From the NCBI RefSeq assembly GCF_000367365.1, contig NZ_BARF01000051.1, positions 1 to 64,000 on the forward strand: DNA of 64,000 nucleotides, in the 5' to 3' direction. This DNA is from Streptomyces prunicolor NBRC 13075. GTDB taxonomy: Bacteria > Actinomycetota > Actinomycetes > Streptomycetales > Streptomycetaceae. Below are positions 51,163-60,331 of the stretch, piece by piece (the stretch's first letter is position 1; every line of letters begins with the position of its first letter). The translations under genes and the position numbers were made by a program. The notes under the pieces were generated by a model. The model saw nothing but the letters and a program-made list of their open reading frames with translations, did no database searches and was not told where the DNA came from.

Positions 51163-51963
51163 GTGCAGGTGGAGGCAGGGCAGGTGGCCGAAACTTTTCC
51201 GCTGGAGCGGCCCACGCGGCGGATTCTCCGGTCCGAGGCGCTGCTCGTTCTGGGGCTTTCGCTCGGTGCGAGTGGAGTGTCCGCCCTGATCAGCTTTGTC
51301 GGATCGGTCACGAAACCGGGGGGTCTCAAGGACCAGGCGGCCACCCTCAACGCCTCGGCCGCGCCGGGCCGTCCCTGGCTGGATCTCGCCTGGCAGCTGT
51401 TCGGTATCGCCTCGGCGCTCGTGCCCGTCGCCCTCGTCGCGCACTTCCTCCTGAGGGAGGGTGAGAGCCTGCGCACGATCGGCTTCGACCGCACCCGGCC
51501 CTGGCCCGACCTGGGCCGCGGGGCGGCGATCGCGGCGGTCATCGGCAGCACCGGGATCGCCTTCTACCTGTCCGCCCGCGGTCTCGGCTTCAACCTCACG
51601 GTGGTGCCGGAGGCGCTGCCCGACGTGTGGTGGAAGTACCCGGTGCTGATCCTCTCCGCGATGCAGAACGCGATCCTCGAAGAGGTCATCGTCGTCGGCT
51701 ATCTGCTGCGCAGGCTCGGCCAGTTGGGCTGGACACCGGGCACCGCGCTGGTGGCCAGTTCCGTACTGCGTGGTAGCTACCACCTCTACCAGGGCATCGG
51801 CGGCTTCGTCGGCAACATGGTGATGGGCGTGGTGTTCGTGTACCTGTACCGGCGTTGGGGTCGCGTGGGTCCCCTGGTGGTGGCGCATTCCCTGCTCGAC
51901 ATCGGGGCGTTCGTCGGCTATGCGCTGCTGGCGGGGAAGGTGGGCTGGCTGCCGACGGCGTAA
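51163..51963 (+). CDS. CPBP-family intramembrane protein
   Basis: A 266-aa protein with about seven membrane helices. The CPBP/Abi (CAAX protease-like) motifs are present: E173-E174 in ILEEVIVVGYLLRRL, HLYQGIGGFVGNMVMG, and VAHSLLDIG. The position usually Arg in EExxxR is Val, so the first motif is atypical. Start at GTG 51163 is uncertain. It may be a membrane protease or a related protein-stability factor. Confidence 0.8.
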   Translation: MQVEAGQVAETFPLERPTRRILRSEALLVLGLSLGASGVSALISFVGSVTKPGGLKDQAATLNASAAPGRPWLDLAWQLFGIASALVPVALVAHFLLREGESLRTIGFDRTRPWPDLGRGAAIAAVIGSTGIAFYLSARGLGFNLTVVPEALPDVWWKYPVLILSAMQNAILEEVIVVGYLLRRLGQLGWTPGTALVASSVLRGSYHLYQGIGGFVGNMVMGVVFVYLYRRWGRVGPLVVAHSLLDIGAFVGYALLAGKVGWLPTA

Positions 51964-52015
51964 GTCGTAGGCAGGGCAGGCGTCTTGAGGACCGACGGGG
52001 CAGGTCCCTTGAGGC

Positions 52016-52825
52016 TCAGGCGAGCAGCTCGCCGTCGATGACCGTGACCGCGCGACCGGTCAACAGGGTCCGGTCGCCCCGGAGTTCGGTACGGACGAGC
52101 CCCGAGCGGGCCGAGGCCTGCAATCCGGTGAGGACGGTGCTCCCGAGACGCTCGGACCAGTAGGGAGCCAGCGCCGTGTGCGCGCTCCCGGTGACCGGGT
52201 CCTCGTCGATCCCGACGTTGGGGAAGAAACAGCGGGAGACGAAGTCGTAGCCCCGGGTGGGGTCTTCGGCCCGGGCGGTGGCGATGATGCCGCGCTCGGA
52301 GTGGACGGCGAGGGCTTTGAGGTCCGGGGCGAGTCCTACGACGGTCTTCTCGTCGGCGAGTTCGACGACGAGGTCGTTGATGTTCGGGCCGGTGTCGAAC
52401 GCGGTCAGCGGTTCGGCGCCCAAGGCCTCGGCGAGACCGTCCGGGAGTTCGACGGGGGTGAGCGGGGCGGTCGGGAAGTCGAGGGTGATCGACCCGTCCT
52501 CGGCCGGCGTGGCGACGAGCACACCGCTCCGCGTGGCGAACCGCACGGTCCCTTCGTGGGCGCCGGTCGTGTGCAGGACGTGGGCCGTGGCGAGGGTCGC
52601 GTGCCCGCACATCGCGACCTCGGTCGTCGGCGTGAACCACCGCAACGCCCAGTCGGCGTCCCCGCCTTCGGGCAGCCGGTGCGCGAACGCGGTCTCGGCG
52701 TGATTCACCTCCATCGCTACCTTCTGAAGCCTGTCGTCGGCCGGGAAGGCGTCGAGGAGCAGCACGCCGGCCGGGTTACCGGCGAAGGGACGGTCGGTGA
52801 AGGCGTCGACGATTCGAATCCGCAT
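52016..52825 (-). CDS. PhzF-family isomerase/epimerase-like protein
   Basis: A protein of 269 aa with the PhzF fold: VDAFTDRPFAGNPAGV near the start, catalytic Glu44 in NHAETAFA, CGHATLATAHVL, and FFPNVGIDEDPVTGSAHTALAPYW near the C-terminus. Members isomerise or epimerise small acids; the substrate is unpredictable here. It stands alone between the CPBP gene (convergent) and a methyltransferase. Confidence 0.9.
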   Translation of the reverse strand: MRIRIVDAFTDRPFAGNPAGVLLLDAFPADDRLQKVAMEVNHAETAFAHRLPEGGDADWALRWFTPTTEVAMCGHATLATAHVLHTTGAHEGTVRFATRSGVLVATPAEDGSITLDFPTAPLTPVELPDGLAEALGAEPLTAFDTGPNINDLVVELADEKTVVGLAPDLKALAVHSERGIIATARAEDPTRGYDFVSRCFFPNVGIDEDPVTGSAHTALAPYWSERLGSTVLTGLQASARSGLVRTELRGDRTLLTGRAVTVIDGELLA

Positions 52826-52896
52826 GCCTCGACGCTAGAGGCTGAGTGGAGCCGCAGACCAAGGCCAATTCGGGGGCAGTGGACTGATTCGGTGGT

Positions 52897-53565
52897 TCAG
52901 TGGCGGGGGCGATCCGGTTTCCGGGCCAGGAAGACGGCGTGGGTCCGCTTCGCACCCTCGGCCGGCTCCAGCACCAGGCGCGCGGTGAGCGTGAGTCCGG
53001 CCCGGGTGAGCAACTCGGCGATCCGGTCCGGTGGGAGCAGGTGGGACTCGTAGGAGACGAGGTGGCCGCCGTACCCATGTGCCGGGCGCACCAGTTGTTC
53101 GTCTCCGACGTGGCCGGCCAGCATCAGATGGCCGCCGGGGGCGAGTGTGCGGTGGAACTCCCCGAAGATGACGGGCAGTTGGTCGGGCGGTGTGTGGTGC
53201 GTGGAGTAGTAGGCGAGGATGCCGCCGAGTTCCTCGTCCCCGATCGGTGGTGCGGTCATCGAGCCCACGGTGAAGGTCAGGTCCGGGTGGGCGCGGCGGG
53301 CCAGTTCGATCATCCTCGGAGAGAGGTCGATGCCGAAGACGGGCGCCCCCAACTCCGCCAGATATCCGGTGACTTTGCCCGGCCCGCACCCCAGGTCCGC
53401 CACCGGACCGAGGCCCGCCGCCCGTACGGTCTCGGCGAACGCGGCCAGCATCGCGCGGGACAGCGGGTCCAACTCCGCCGGGTTCTTGACGAGTTGGACG
53501 TAGTCGGCGGCGACGGTGTCGTACGACTCCCGGATCGCGGCGAGGTAGGAGGGCTCGGTGGTCAC
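52897..53565 (-). CDS. Class I SAM-dependent methyltransferase
   Basis: A 222-aa methyltransferase with SAM motif ADLGCGPGKVTGYLAELG (about 55-72), acidic motif II GIDLSPRMIELAR, and SYESHLLPPDRIAELL near the end. It starts at GTG 53565. The substrate is not indicated; it is the small single-domain type found in many Streptomyces. Confidence 0.88.
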   Translation of the reverse strand: MTTEPSYLAAIRESYDTVAADYVQLVKNPAELDPLSRAMLAAFAETVRAAGLGPVADLGCGPGKVTGYLAELGAPVFGIDLSPRMIELARRAHPDLTFTVGSMTAPPIGDEELGGILAYYSTHHTPPDQLPVIFGEFHRTLAPGGHLMLAGHVGDEQLVRPAHGYGGHLVSYESHLLPPDRIAELLTRAGLTLTARLVLEPAEGAKRTHAVFLARKPDRPRH

Positions 53566-53602
53566 GCGGGCGACTTTAGAACAGGGTGTCCCCTCGCCCA
53601 GG

Positions 53603-54484
53603 TCACCGCGTCGAAGGGGACGGGACTCCGGCGGTCATGTCGAGCAGGAGCAGGGCGTCGTGGTCGGGGCTGCCGGGTTCCGCGGTGTAGACGCCGATGC
53701 GCTGGCCGGGGGTGCCTTCGATGTGCAGGGACTGCGAGGTGAGGGTGAGGGTGCCGACCTGGGGGTGGTGGAACGTCTTCTGGACGGGCTTGCGTCCGGT
53801 CACCTCGTAGCGCTCCCACAGCCCGGCGAAGTCGGGGCTTTTCAGCAGCAGTTCGCCGACGAGGTTGGTGAGGTCGGGTGCGTCCGGGGCGGTGCCGGCG
53901 ATGGCGCGCAGGCGGGCGACGCAGCCGGTGATCTGCCGGTCCCAGTTGTCGGCGAACAGGTCACGGGCCGCGGGGTGCAGGAAGAGATAGCGGGCGAGGT
54001 TGCGGTGCTTGGCCGGCCACTCCTCCAGGCCCGCGTACAGGGCCAGACCGCCGGGGTTCCAGGCCAGCACGTCCGTGCTGCGGCTGATGACCAACGCCGG
54101 GTTCGGGCGCAGGGATTCGAGCAGCAGCTTGAGGTGGGGGCGCACGGTGCGGCTGGGCGCGGGCGGCGGTTCGGGGGCGTAGCGGGCGGCGCGGGCGGCG
54201 AGCTCGCGCAGGTGTTGGTGCTCCTGGTCGTCCATGTGCAGGGCGCGGGCGAGCGCGTCGAGGACAGCGGGGCTGGGGCGGGTCTCCTTGCCGCGTTCGA
54301 GCCGTACGTAGTAGTCGATGCTGATGCCGGAGAGGGTGGCCAGCTCCTCGCGGCGCAGGCCGGGGGTGCGGCGGAGGCCGGCGCCGACGGTGAGGCCGAC
54401 GTGTGCGGGGCTGGTCTGGGTGCGGCGGGCGCGCAGATAGCGGCCCAGCTCGGCGCCTTCGCTGTGCGCGCTCTCGGATGCCAT
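53603..54484 (-). CDS. XRE-family regulator with MmyB-like domain
   Basis: A 293-aa regulator with an N-terminal HTH (about 30-80: TPGLRREELATLSGISIDYYVRLERG) and a C-terminal MmyB-type ligand-binding domain (about 105-290). The start is ATG 54484. It is divergent from the aldo/keto reductase and alcohol dehydrogenase genes, which it probably controls. This family/neighbour pairing is common in Streptomyces. Confidence 0.88.
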   Translation of the reverse strand: MASESAHSEGAELGRYLRARRTQTSPAHVGLTVGAGLRRTPGLRREELATLSGISIDYYVRLERGKETRPSPAVLDALARALHMDDQEHQHLRELAARAARYAPEPPPAPSRTVRPHLKLLLESLRPNPALVISRSTDVLAWNPGGLALYAGLEEWPAKHRNLARYLFLHPAARDLFADNWDRQITGCVARLRAIAGTAPDAPDLTNLVGELLLKSPDFAGLWERYEVTGRKPVQKTFHHPQVGTLTLTSQSLHIEGTPGQRIGVYTAEPGSPDHDALLLLDMTAGVPSPSTR

Positions 54485-54702
54485 GACTCCAGTCTCACCC
54501 GCACCCGCTCCGGTGCGCAGGTGGGAGGGGGGTCCTGTCATTACCCCCGAAGATCCCGCCCTGCCACGGGGGCCCCATCCGGGCGAAGCTGAAGGGGCAA
54601 GACACCGACGTCCCGGATCCCGCCGGGGGCGCGGCAGGCACGAGCTGCCGAGCGGTGCGGGAGCGAAGGCACCGGGCGGCGCCACAACGCGGAGAGGACG
54701 AC

Positions 54703-55680
54703 ATGCGTTACATCAAACTGCGTGACCTGGAGGTTTCCCGGATCGGCCTGGGCGCGATGGGAATGTCCCACGCCTACTCCGGCTCCGGCACCGACGACGC
54801 CGAGTCGATCAGGACCGTGCACCGCGCGCTGGAGCTGGGCGTCACGCTCATCGACACCGCCGAGATCTACGGCCCGTACACCAACGAGGAGTTGATCGGT
54901 CGGGCGCTGAAGGGGCGCCGGGACCAAGTGGTGCTCGCCACCAAGTTCGGCATGGTCTCCCACGGCGGAGAAGGCACCTGGAACGTGGATTCCAGCCCGG
55001 CGAACATCCGTACCGCCGTCGAAGGCTCCCTGAAGCGGCTGGGCACCGATCACATCGACCTGTACTACCAGCACCGGGTCGACCCGAACACGCCGATCGA
55101 GGAGACCGCCGGAGCGGTCGGCGAGCTGATCGCCGAGGGCAAGGTGCGCGCCTTCGGTCTCTCGGAGGCCGGCCCGGACACGATCCGGCGCGCGCACGCC
55201 GTCCAGCCGGTCACCGCGGTGCAGTCCGAGTACTCCCTGTGGACCCGCGGCCTGGAGGAGCGCGTCCTGCCCGTGCTGCGGGAACTGAACATCGGCCTGG
55301 TGCCGTTCTCCCCGCTCGGCCGCGGCTTCCTCACGGGCACGGTGCGCTCCCTCGACCAGTTCGACAAGGACGACTTCCGGCGCGACAACCCGCGCTTCAC
55401 GGGCGAGAACTTCCGGCGCAACCTGGCGCTCGCCGACGAGGTCAAGACCCTGGCCGACGAGGTCGGCGCCACGCCCGCGCAGGTCGCCCTGGCCTGGCTG
55501 CTCGCCCAGGGCGACGACATCGCCCCGATCCCCGGCACCAAGCGCGTCACCCGGGTCGAGGAGAACACCGCCGCCGACGCCGTCACCCTGACCGCCGACC
55601 AGCTCGACCGGCTCAGCAGCCTGCCGCCCGCCGCCGGTGACACCCACACCGAGGCCCAGGCACGCCTGCTCGAACGCTGA
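54703..55680 (+). CDS. Aldo/keto reductase
   Basis: A 325-aa NADPH-dependent reductase, AKR fold. The catalytic tetrad is visible: D51, Y56, K81 and H124 (DTAEIYGP; TKFG; YYQHRVD). The C-terminal phosphate-binding loop is PIPGTKRVTRVEEN. ATG 54703 is preceded by GGAGAGGA. It is the first gene of a pair with the alcohol dehydrogenase and divergent from the XRE regulator; both enzymes probably act on carbonyl or alcohol compounds. Confidence 0.9.
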   Translation: MRYIKLRDLEVSRIGLGAMGMSHAYSGSGTDDAESIRTVHRALELGVTLIDTAEIYGPYTNEELIGRALKGRRDQVVLATKFGMVSHGGEGTWNVDSSPANIRTAVEGSLKRLGTDHIDLYYQHRVDPNTPIEETAGAVGELIAEGKVRAFGLSEAGPDTIRRAHAVQPVTAVQSEYSLWTRGLEERVLPVLRELNIGLVPFSPLGRGFLTGTVRSLDQFDKDDFRRDNPRFTGENFRRNLALADEVKTLADEVGATPAQVALAWLLAQGDDIAPIPGTKRVTRVEENTAADAVTLTADQLDRLSSLPPAAGDTHTEAQARLLER

Positions 55681-55722
55681 CCTTGCGCCCCCCGCATCCC
55701 CCCGTTTGGAGTAGTGCCTCTC

Positions 55723-56751
55723 ATGCGTGCAGCCGTGATGTACGGAGCCGGAGACGTCCGGGTCGAGGACCGGCCCGACCCGAAGATCGTGAAGCCCGCC
55801 GACGCCGTGGTCCGTGTCGTCGCCGCGTGCGTGTGCGGCAGCGACCTGTGGCCCTACCAGTCGATGCCCGTCACCGACACCGGCCGCCCCATGGGACACG
55901 AGTTCCTCGGCGTCGTGGAGGAGACCGGCGCCGAAGTGACCGGGCTGAAGACGGGCGACCTGGTCCTCGCACCGTTCACCTACAGCGACAACACCTGCGA
56001 CTACTGCGCCAAGGGCCTGCACATCTCGTGCCGCAACGGCGGACGCTACGGCTTCGACGGCGTGGACGGCGGGCAGGGCGAGGCCGTCCGCGTCCCGTAC
56101 GCGGACGGCACGCTGGTGAAGCTGCCGGTGGCCGCCGACTCCGCGCTGCTGCCCTCGCTGCTGACGCTGTCGGACGTGATGACCACCGGCCACCACGGCG
56201 CCGTCACCGCGGGCGTCGGCCGCGGCGACACGGTGCTGGTCGTCGGCGACGGCGCGGTCGGCCTGTGCGCGGTGATCGCCGCGAAGCGGCTCGGGGCCGA
56301 ACGGATCGTGCTCGCCGGCCGCCACGAAGCCCGGACCGAACTGGGCCGCGACTTCGGCGCCACCGACGTGGTCGCCGAGCGCGGCGAGGAAGGCCTGGCC
56401 CGCATCCGCGAGCTGACCGGTGGCGTGGAGAAGGTCATCGAGGCCGTCGGTACTCGCCAGGCACTCGACACCGCCCTCGGCGCGGTCCTGGACGGCGGCA
56501 CCATCAGCCGCCTTGGCGCCCCCCAGTACGAACTGGGGCCGCTCGGCCGGGCCGAGTTCATGCGCAACATCACTCTGACCGGCGGGGCGAGCCCCGCACG
56601 CGCCTACATCGAGCAGCTGCTGCCGGAGGTCCTCGACGGCACGATCACCCCCGGCCGCGTCTTCGACCGGACCTTCGCCCTGGACCGGGCACCGGACGCG
56701 TACCGGGCCATGGCCGACCGCCAGGTCCTCAAAGCCCTCATCGCGCCCTGA
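55723..56751 (+). CDS. Zinc-dependent alcohol dehydrogenase family protein
   Basis: A 342-aa MDR enzyme. The catalytic zinc ligands are C38 and H59-E60; the NAD(P) motif is VVGDGAVG. The structural zinc loop has three Cys (C92, C95, C103) where four are usual, so structural zinc may be missing. ATG 55723 has GGAG 11 nt upstream; a GTG at 55714 is too close. It lies 42 nt after the aldo/keto reductase and is probably cotranscribed. Confidence 0.88.
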   Translation: MRAAVMYGAGDVRVEDRPDPKIVKPADAVVRVVAACVCGSDLWPYQSMPVTDTGRPMGHEFLGVVEETGAEVTGLKTGDLVLAPFTYSDNTCDYCAKGLHISCRNGGRYGFDGVDGGQGEAVRVPYADGTLVKLPVAADSALLPSLLTLSDVMTTGHHGAVTAGVGRGDTVLVVGDGAVGLCAVIAAKRLGAERIVLAGRHEARTELGRDFGATDVVAERGEEGLARIRELTGGVEKVIEAVGTRQALDTALGAVLDGGTISRLGAPQYELGPLGRAEFMRNITLTGGASPARAYIEQLLPEVLDGTITPGRVFDRTFALDRAPDAYRAMADRQVLKALIAP

Positions 56752-56824
56752 TCTCACGTCCACGCAGGGGCATCGCGGCGTACGACAGGGCACTCGGCGA
56801 GAGGGGTTGCCATCCGAACGCTCC

Positions 56825-56860
56825 CGATATATCGTTGACCCATCGCGACAGATCAACGAT
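56825..56860. promoter_or_regulatory. PadR operator: two overlapping palindromes
   Basis: ATCGTTGA (56831-56838) and TCAACGAT (56853-56860) form a perfect inverted repeat with a 14-bp gap. It overlaps CGATATATCG (56825-56834), a perfect 10-bp palindrome. It lies just before the PadR gene and is probably autoregulatory. Confidence 0.7.
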
Positions 56861-56877
56861 GGAGTGGAGTGATTGCG

Positions 56878-57525
56878 ATGCGTACCCACGGATTCGAGCG
56901 TGGACATGGACAGGACGGCCCCTTCCGGCGCGGCCGGGGTGGCCCTGACGGGCGGCGTGGGGCTTTCGGGCCCTTCGGTCCCGGTGGGCCGGGTGGCCCT
57001 GGTGGGCCCGGCGGCCCCGGGTTCGGACCGGGCTTCGGTCCCGGGCCCTGGGGTGGACGAGGGCGTGGCGGCCCGAGGGGTGGCAGGGCGCGGCGCGGTG
57101 ACGTACGCGCGTCGATCCTGGCCCTCCTCAAGGACCGGTCGATGCACGGCTACGAGATGATCCAGGAGATCGCCGAGCGCAGCGGCGGCGCGTGGAAGCC
57201 GAGCCCCGGCTCGGTCTACCCCACCCTGCAGCTGCTGGAGGACGAGGGCCTGATCGTCAGTGAGTCGGAGGGCGGCAAGAAGCTCTTCGCGCTCACCGAG
57301 GCCGGCCGTACCGCGGCCGAAGAGGGCCCGGACGCACCCTGGGAAGAGGCTTCCCGCGGTGTCGACTGGGAGGCCCTCACCGAGATCCGCCAGGCGGGCT
57401 TCGGTCTGATGGAGGCCTTCGGCCAGGTCTGGAAGACCGGCAGCAAGGAGCAGCGCGAGAAGGCGCTGACCGTCATCAACGACGCCCGCAAGAAGCTGTA
57501 CCTGATTCTGGCCGACGAGGACTGA
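56878..57525 (+). CDS. PadR-family regulator with Gly-rich N-terminus
   Basis: A 215-aa protein. Residues about 8-70 are low-complexity, Gly/Pro/Arg-rich with GPGGPGGP-type repeats. The PadR winged HTH follows (about 75-150: ASILALLKDRSMHGYEMIQ; PSPGSVYPTLQLLEDEGL), then a C-terminal helix for dimerisation. ATG 56878 is 8 nt after GGAG; a GTG at 56869 overlaps that GGAG. The Gly-rich part is probably disordered. The targets are unknown, but an operator lies in its own promoter. Confidence 0.87.
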   Translation: MRTHGFERGHGQDGPFRRGRGGPDGRRGAFGPFGPGGPGGPGGPGGPGFGPGFGPGPWGGRGRGGPRGGRARRGDVRASILALLKDRSMHGYEMIQEIAERSGGAWKPSPGSVYPTLQLLEDEGLIVSESEGGKKLFALTEAGRTAAEEGPDAPWEEASRGVDWEALTEIRQAGFGLMEAFGQVWKTGSKEQREKALTVINDARKKLYLILADED

Positions 57526-57558
57526 TGTCCTCGGCGCGGTCGGAAGAGACAGCGGGCC

Positions 57559-57591
57559 AAGGCGCCCCACGGGACTTCCGTGGGGCGCCTT
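57559..57591. terminator. 14-bp hairpin terminator, bidirectional
   Basis: AAGGCGCCCCACGG (57559-57572) pairs perfectly with CCGTGGGGCGCCTT (57578-57591) around a 5-base loop. It lies between the convergent PadR and SRPBCC genes and probably serves both. Confidence 0.85.
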
Positions 57592-57633
57592 CCCTGTGCG
57601 CGTTCCCGTTCCTGCGCTGCCCCGTCGCCTTCC

Positions 57634-58062
57634 TCAGGCCACCAGCCCGGCCAGTTTGCGCAGCGACTCGTTCAGGGCGGCCGTACCCGAGTCCTTCAGT
57701 TTGCCCGCCATCAACGACACCGCCGCACCCGTGAACTCGCCGTCGATCCGGACCGTCGTGGCCTCGCCGTCGGGTGTGAGCGTGTAGCGCGTGGCGACGT
57801 TCACGGCCATCGGGCCCTTGCCGCGGATGGCCAGCACGCGGGCCGGCTCCAACTCCTCGATGGTCCACTCGACTTCGGCCGGGAAACCCATCAGCTTCAT
57901 GTTCTCCTGGAAGGTCCCGCCCACCGCGAGGACTTCCGGACCGCCCTTGGGGAAGTTGGTGTGCGTCGCGTTCCACTCGCCGTACGCGGACCAGTCCGTG
58001 AGTTGTGCCCACACCTTCTCGGCCGGGGCCTCGATGCGTGCCTCCGCGCTGATTTCGGCCAT
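57634..58062 (-). CDS. SRPBCC-family protein
   Basis: A 142-aa START/Bet v 1-fold protein: EARIEAPAEKVWAQLTDWSAYGEW at the N-terminus, then a WTIEELEPARVLAIRG strand and a C-terminal amphipathic helix (LNESLRKLAGL). Such proteins bind hydrophobic ligands in a deep pocket. Start ATG 58062 has GAGGTGG upstream. No ligand can be inferred. Confidence 0.88.
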   Translation of the reverse strand: MAEISAEARIEAPAEKVWAQLTDWSAYGEWNATHTNFPKGGPEVLAVGGTFQENMKLMGFPAEVEWTIEELEPARVLAIRGKGPMAVNVATRYTLTPDGEATTVRIDGEFTGAAVSLMAGKLKDSGTAALNESLRKLAGLVA

Positions 58063-58176
58063 GCGACCACCTCTTCGTATCGGGCTACGGTGTCGCGGAA
58101 CGTAGCCCCGGGGCGCGCAACATTCAATACTGATGAACCGTCAGAAATTGTGTACGTGACCCCACTTGCACGGTGT

Positions 58177-58365
58177 TCAGCTCACCCGTCGTATCACCGC
58201 CGCGTCGAACAGGTCCCACGCGCGCGGGTGGGCGCTTTCGTCGTGGCAGTGCCACGCGTCCCAGAACAGGTCGGCGAGCAGTGCGTCCTCCGGGGCGTCC
58301 ACCCGGTACACGTACTGCCTGCCGTCGACCGCCGGCAGAGCCACCAGCCAGCACCTGCTCTCCAC
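58177..58365 (-). CDS. Small hypothetical protein
   Basis: A 62-aa frame ending ALPAVDGRQYVYRVDAPEDA and AWHCHDESAHPRAWDLFDAA, whose composition and pattern look like a real protein. GTG 58365 is the most reasonable start but has no clear ribosome binding site, and the frame continues further upstream. I do not recognise the family. Confidence 0.45.
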   Translation of the reverse strand: MESRCWLVALPAVDGRQYVYRVDAPEDALLADLFWDAWHCHDESAHPRAWDLFDAAVIRRVS

Positions 58366-58563
58366 GTTCGCAAAAGACGTACGCCGGGTGCAGCGCGGTT
58401 GCGTACGGGGCGCGCGGCGGGCAGGTGCGCGCCTCTCGGGGTCAAGGGGTGTGATCTCATCCGTAAGGAGGAGATTCCGTCGGCCCGGGTCCACTCTGTG
58501 TGGGACGCCGAAATGCAACCCTCCGGGGATGCCCTCGATGCGGGGGACTGATGGGGTAAGAGT

Positions 58564-59115
58564 GTGCAACCCCGTATCCCCAGCCAGTCGACCCGCGAGC
58601 AGGGAATCCACCGCGCGGACAACGATGCCAGGCTCAACGCAGAGCTGGCAGCGGTGGTCGCCGGTGCGCGCCGCCGGGCCCTGCGGGACGGGGACCGGCA
58701 GATCGACACGGCCCACCTGCTGCACAGCCTCCTTGAGTCGGACCCCGAGGCACGCGCCGTCTTCGGCGACGGCCCGCAGATCGCCCGCCTCCTCGGCTAC
58801 CTCGTCCAGCGCAGCATCGGCTACGGCCTCCGCTGGCAGGGCACGGTCGAGGACTCCGGCGCGATCCCAGTGATCCCCGCGGCGGAAGGCTGGTCGCCCC
58901 TGGCCGCCGGTGCCCTGGAATACGCCTGCGAGCGCGCCGAACTCCGCGGCGACGACCTGGCGTGCGGCATCGACCTCCTCGCCGCGATCGTCGCGGACCC
59001 CGAGTCCCGCGCGGTCGAGGTTCTCCTCCGCGCGGGCATCGAGTACCCCGACGTACTGATCTGGATCGAGGGCCGCTTAGGGGAGTACGTCAGGGGCGCC
59101 GAGACGGGCTGCTGA
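58564..59115 (+). CDS. Clp N-terminal (Clp-R) domain protein
   Basis: A 183-aa protein containing a double Clp-R repeat: ELAAVVAGARRRALRDGDRQIDTAHLLHSLLE (about 28-60) and ALEYACERAELRGDDLACGIDLLAAIV (about 115-141). There is no AAA+ module. It may present substrates or bind ClpC-like partners. The GTG start at 58564 has only a weak ribosome binding site. Confidence 0.82.
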   Translation: MQPRIPSQSTREQGIHRADNDARLNAELAAVVAGARRRALRDGDRQIDTAHLLHSLLESDPEARAVFGDGPQIARLLGYLVQRSIGYGLRWQGTVEDSGAIPVIPAAEGWSPLAAGALEYACERAELRGDDLACGIDLLAAIVADPESRAVEVLLRAGIEYPDVLIWIEGRLGEYVRGAETGC

Positions 59116-59130
59116 GGGTCCACGCTCTGA

Positions 59131-59174
59131 GACAGGTGTCAACAGGGGTGACGCTCCTGTCATCCCCTGTCATC
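59131..59174. promoter_or_regulatory. Cluster of GACAGG/CCTGTC repeats before the EamA gene
   Basis: GACAGG (59131-59136) is followed by CCTGTCATC at 59156 and again at 59166, 10 bp apart, and AGGGGTGAC (59144-59152) faces GTCATCCCCT (59159-59168). The repeats end just before the start codon and could be an operator over the promoter. Confidence 0.4.
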
Positions 59175-59176
59175 AT

Positions 59177-60187
59177 GTGCCCGTGCATACGTCTGAGAGC
59201 AGTGCGGCCGGAGGTGGCGGTGGCAAGGGTGTCGGGCTGGGCCTGGCACTCGGGTCCGCGTTGGCCTTCGGGGGATCCGGGGTCGCGGCGAAGCCGTTGA
59301 TCGAGGCGGGGCTCGACCCGCTGCACGTGGTGTGGCTGCGGGTGGCCGGCGCGGCCCTCGTGATGCTGCCCCTCGCCGTACGGCACCGCGCGCTCGTACG
59401 GAGTCGCCCCGCGCTGCTCCTCGGGTTCGGGCTACTCGCCGTGGCCGGTGTCCAGGCCTGCTACTTCGCCGCGATCTCCCGCATACCCGTCGGGGTCGCC
59501 CTGCTCGTGGAGTACCTCGCACCCGCCCTCGTGCTCGGCTGGGTGCGGTTCGTGCAGCGGCGGCCGGTCACCCGGGCCGCCGCGCTCGGTGTGGTCCTCG
59601 CGGCCGGCGGACTCGTCTGTGTCGTCGAGGTGTGGACGGGCCTGAGCTTCGACGCCGTGGGACTGCTGCTCGCGCTCGCCGCCGCCTGCTGCCAGGTCGG
59701 CTACTTCGTCCTGTCCGACCAGGGCAGCGACGCCGGCGAAGCGTCCCCCGACCCGCTCGGCGTGATCGCGTACGGCCTGCTCGTCGGCGCCCTCGTCCTC
59801 ACCGCCGTGGCCCGCCCCTGGACCATGGACTGGTCGATCCTCGCGGGCGACGCCCACATGAACGGCAGCCCGGTCCCGGCCGCCCTCCTGCTCGCCTGGA
59901 TCGTCCTGATCGCCACGGTCCTGGCGTACGTCACCGGAGTCGTCTCCGTCCGCCGCCTCTCCCCGCAGGTCGCGGGCGTCGTGGCCTGCCTCGAAGCGGT
60001 CATCGCGACGGTCCTGGCCTGGGTCCTGCTCGGCGAACACCTCTCCGCCCCGCAGATCGCCGGGGGAGCGGTGGTTTTGCTGGGCGCCTTCATCGCCCAG
60101 TCCTCCACACCCACGAAGGCCTCCGGCGAACCGGTGGCCGGCGGCGGCCCGGAACGCGAGCCGGCCGCCCGGGAGACGAGCGCCTGA
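59177..60187 (+). CDS. EamA (DMT) family transporter
   Basis: A 336-aa membrane protein with ten helices in two EamA repeats (about residues 20-145 and 165-300), with the typical CYFAAISRIPVGVALLVEYLAP and RRLSPQVAGVVACLEAVIATVLAW segments. These are exporters of amino acids or metabolites; the substrate is unknown. It has a Gly-rich cytosolic start and a short disordered tail. Start GTG 59177 is uncertain (59183 is possible). Confidence 0.88.
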   Translation: MPVHTSESSAAGGGGGKGVGLGLALGSALAFGGSGVAAKPLIEAGLDPLHVVWLRVAGAALVMLPLAVRHRALVRSRPALLLGFGLLAVAGVQACYFAAISRIPVGVALLVEYLAPALVLGWVRFVQRRPVTRAAALGVVLAAGGLVCVVEVWTGLSFDAVGLLLALAAACCQVGYFVLSDQGSDAGEASPDPLGVIAYGLLVGALVLTAVARPWTMDWSILAGDAHMNGSPVPAALLLAWIVLIATVLAYVTGVVSVRRLSPQVAGVVACLEAVIATVLAWVLLGEHLSAPQIAGGAVVLLGAFIAQSSTPTKASGEPVAGGGPEREPAARETSA

Positions 60188-60331
60188 GCGTCGTACGACG
60201 GGCCGTCCCGCCGCCCCACCGCCCGCGATCCCGCCGTCCACCACCTGCCGTCCCGGTGCCCGCTGCTGCCGCCCCGGCGCGACGGCCCACCGCCCGCGGG
60301 CCCGCCGCCACCGGCCCGCCGTCCCCCTCCG

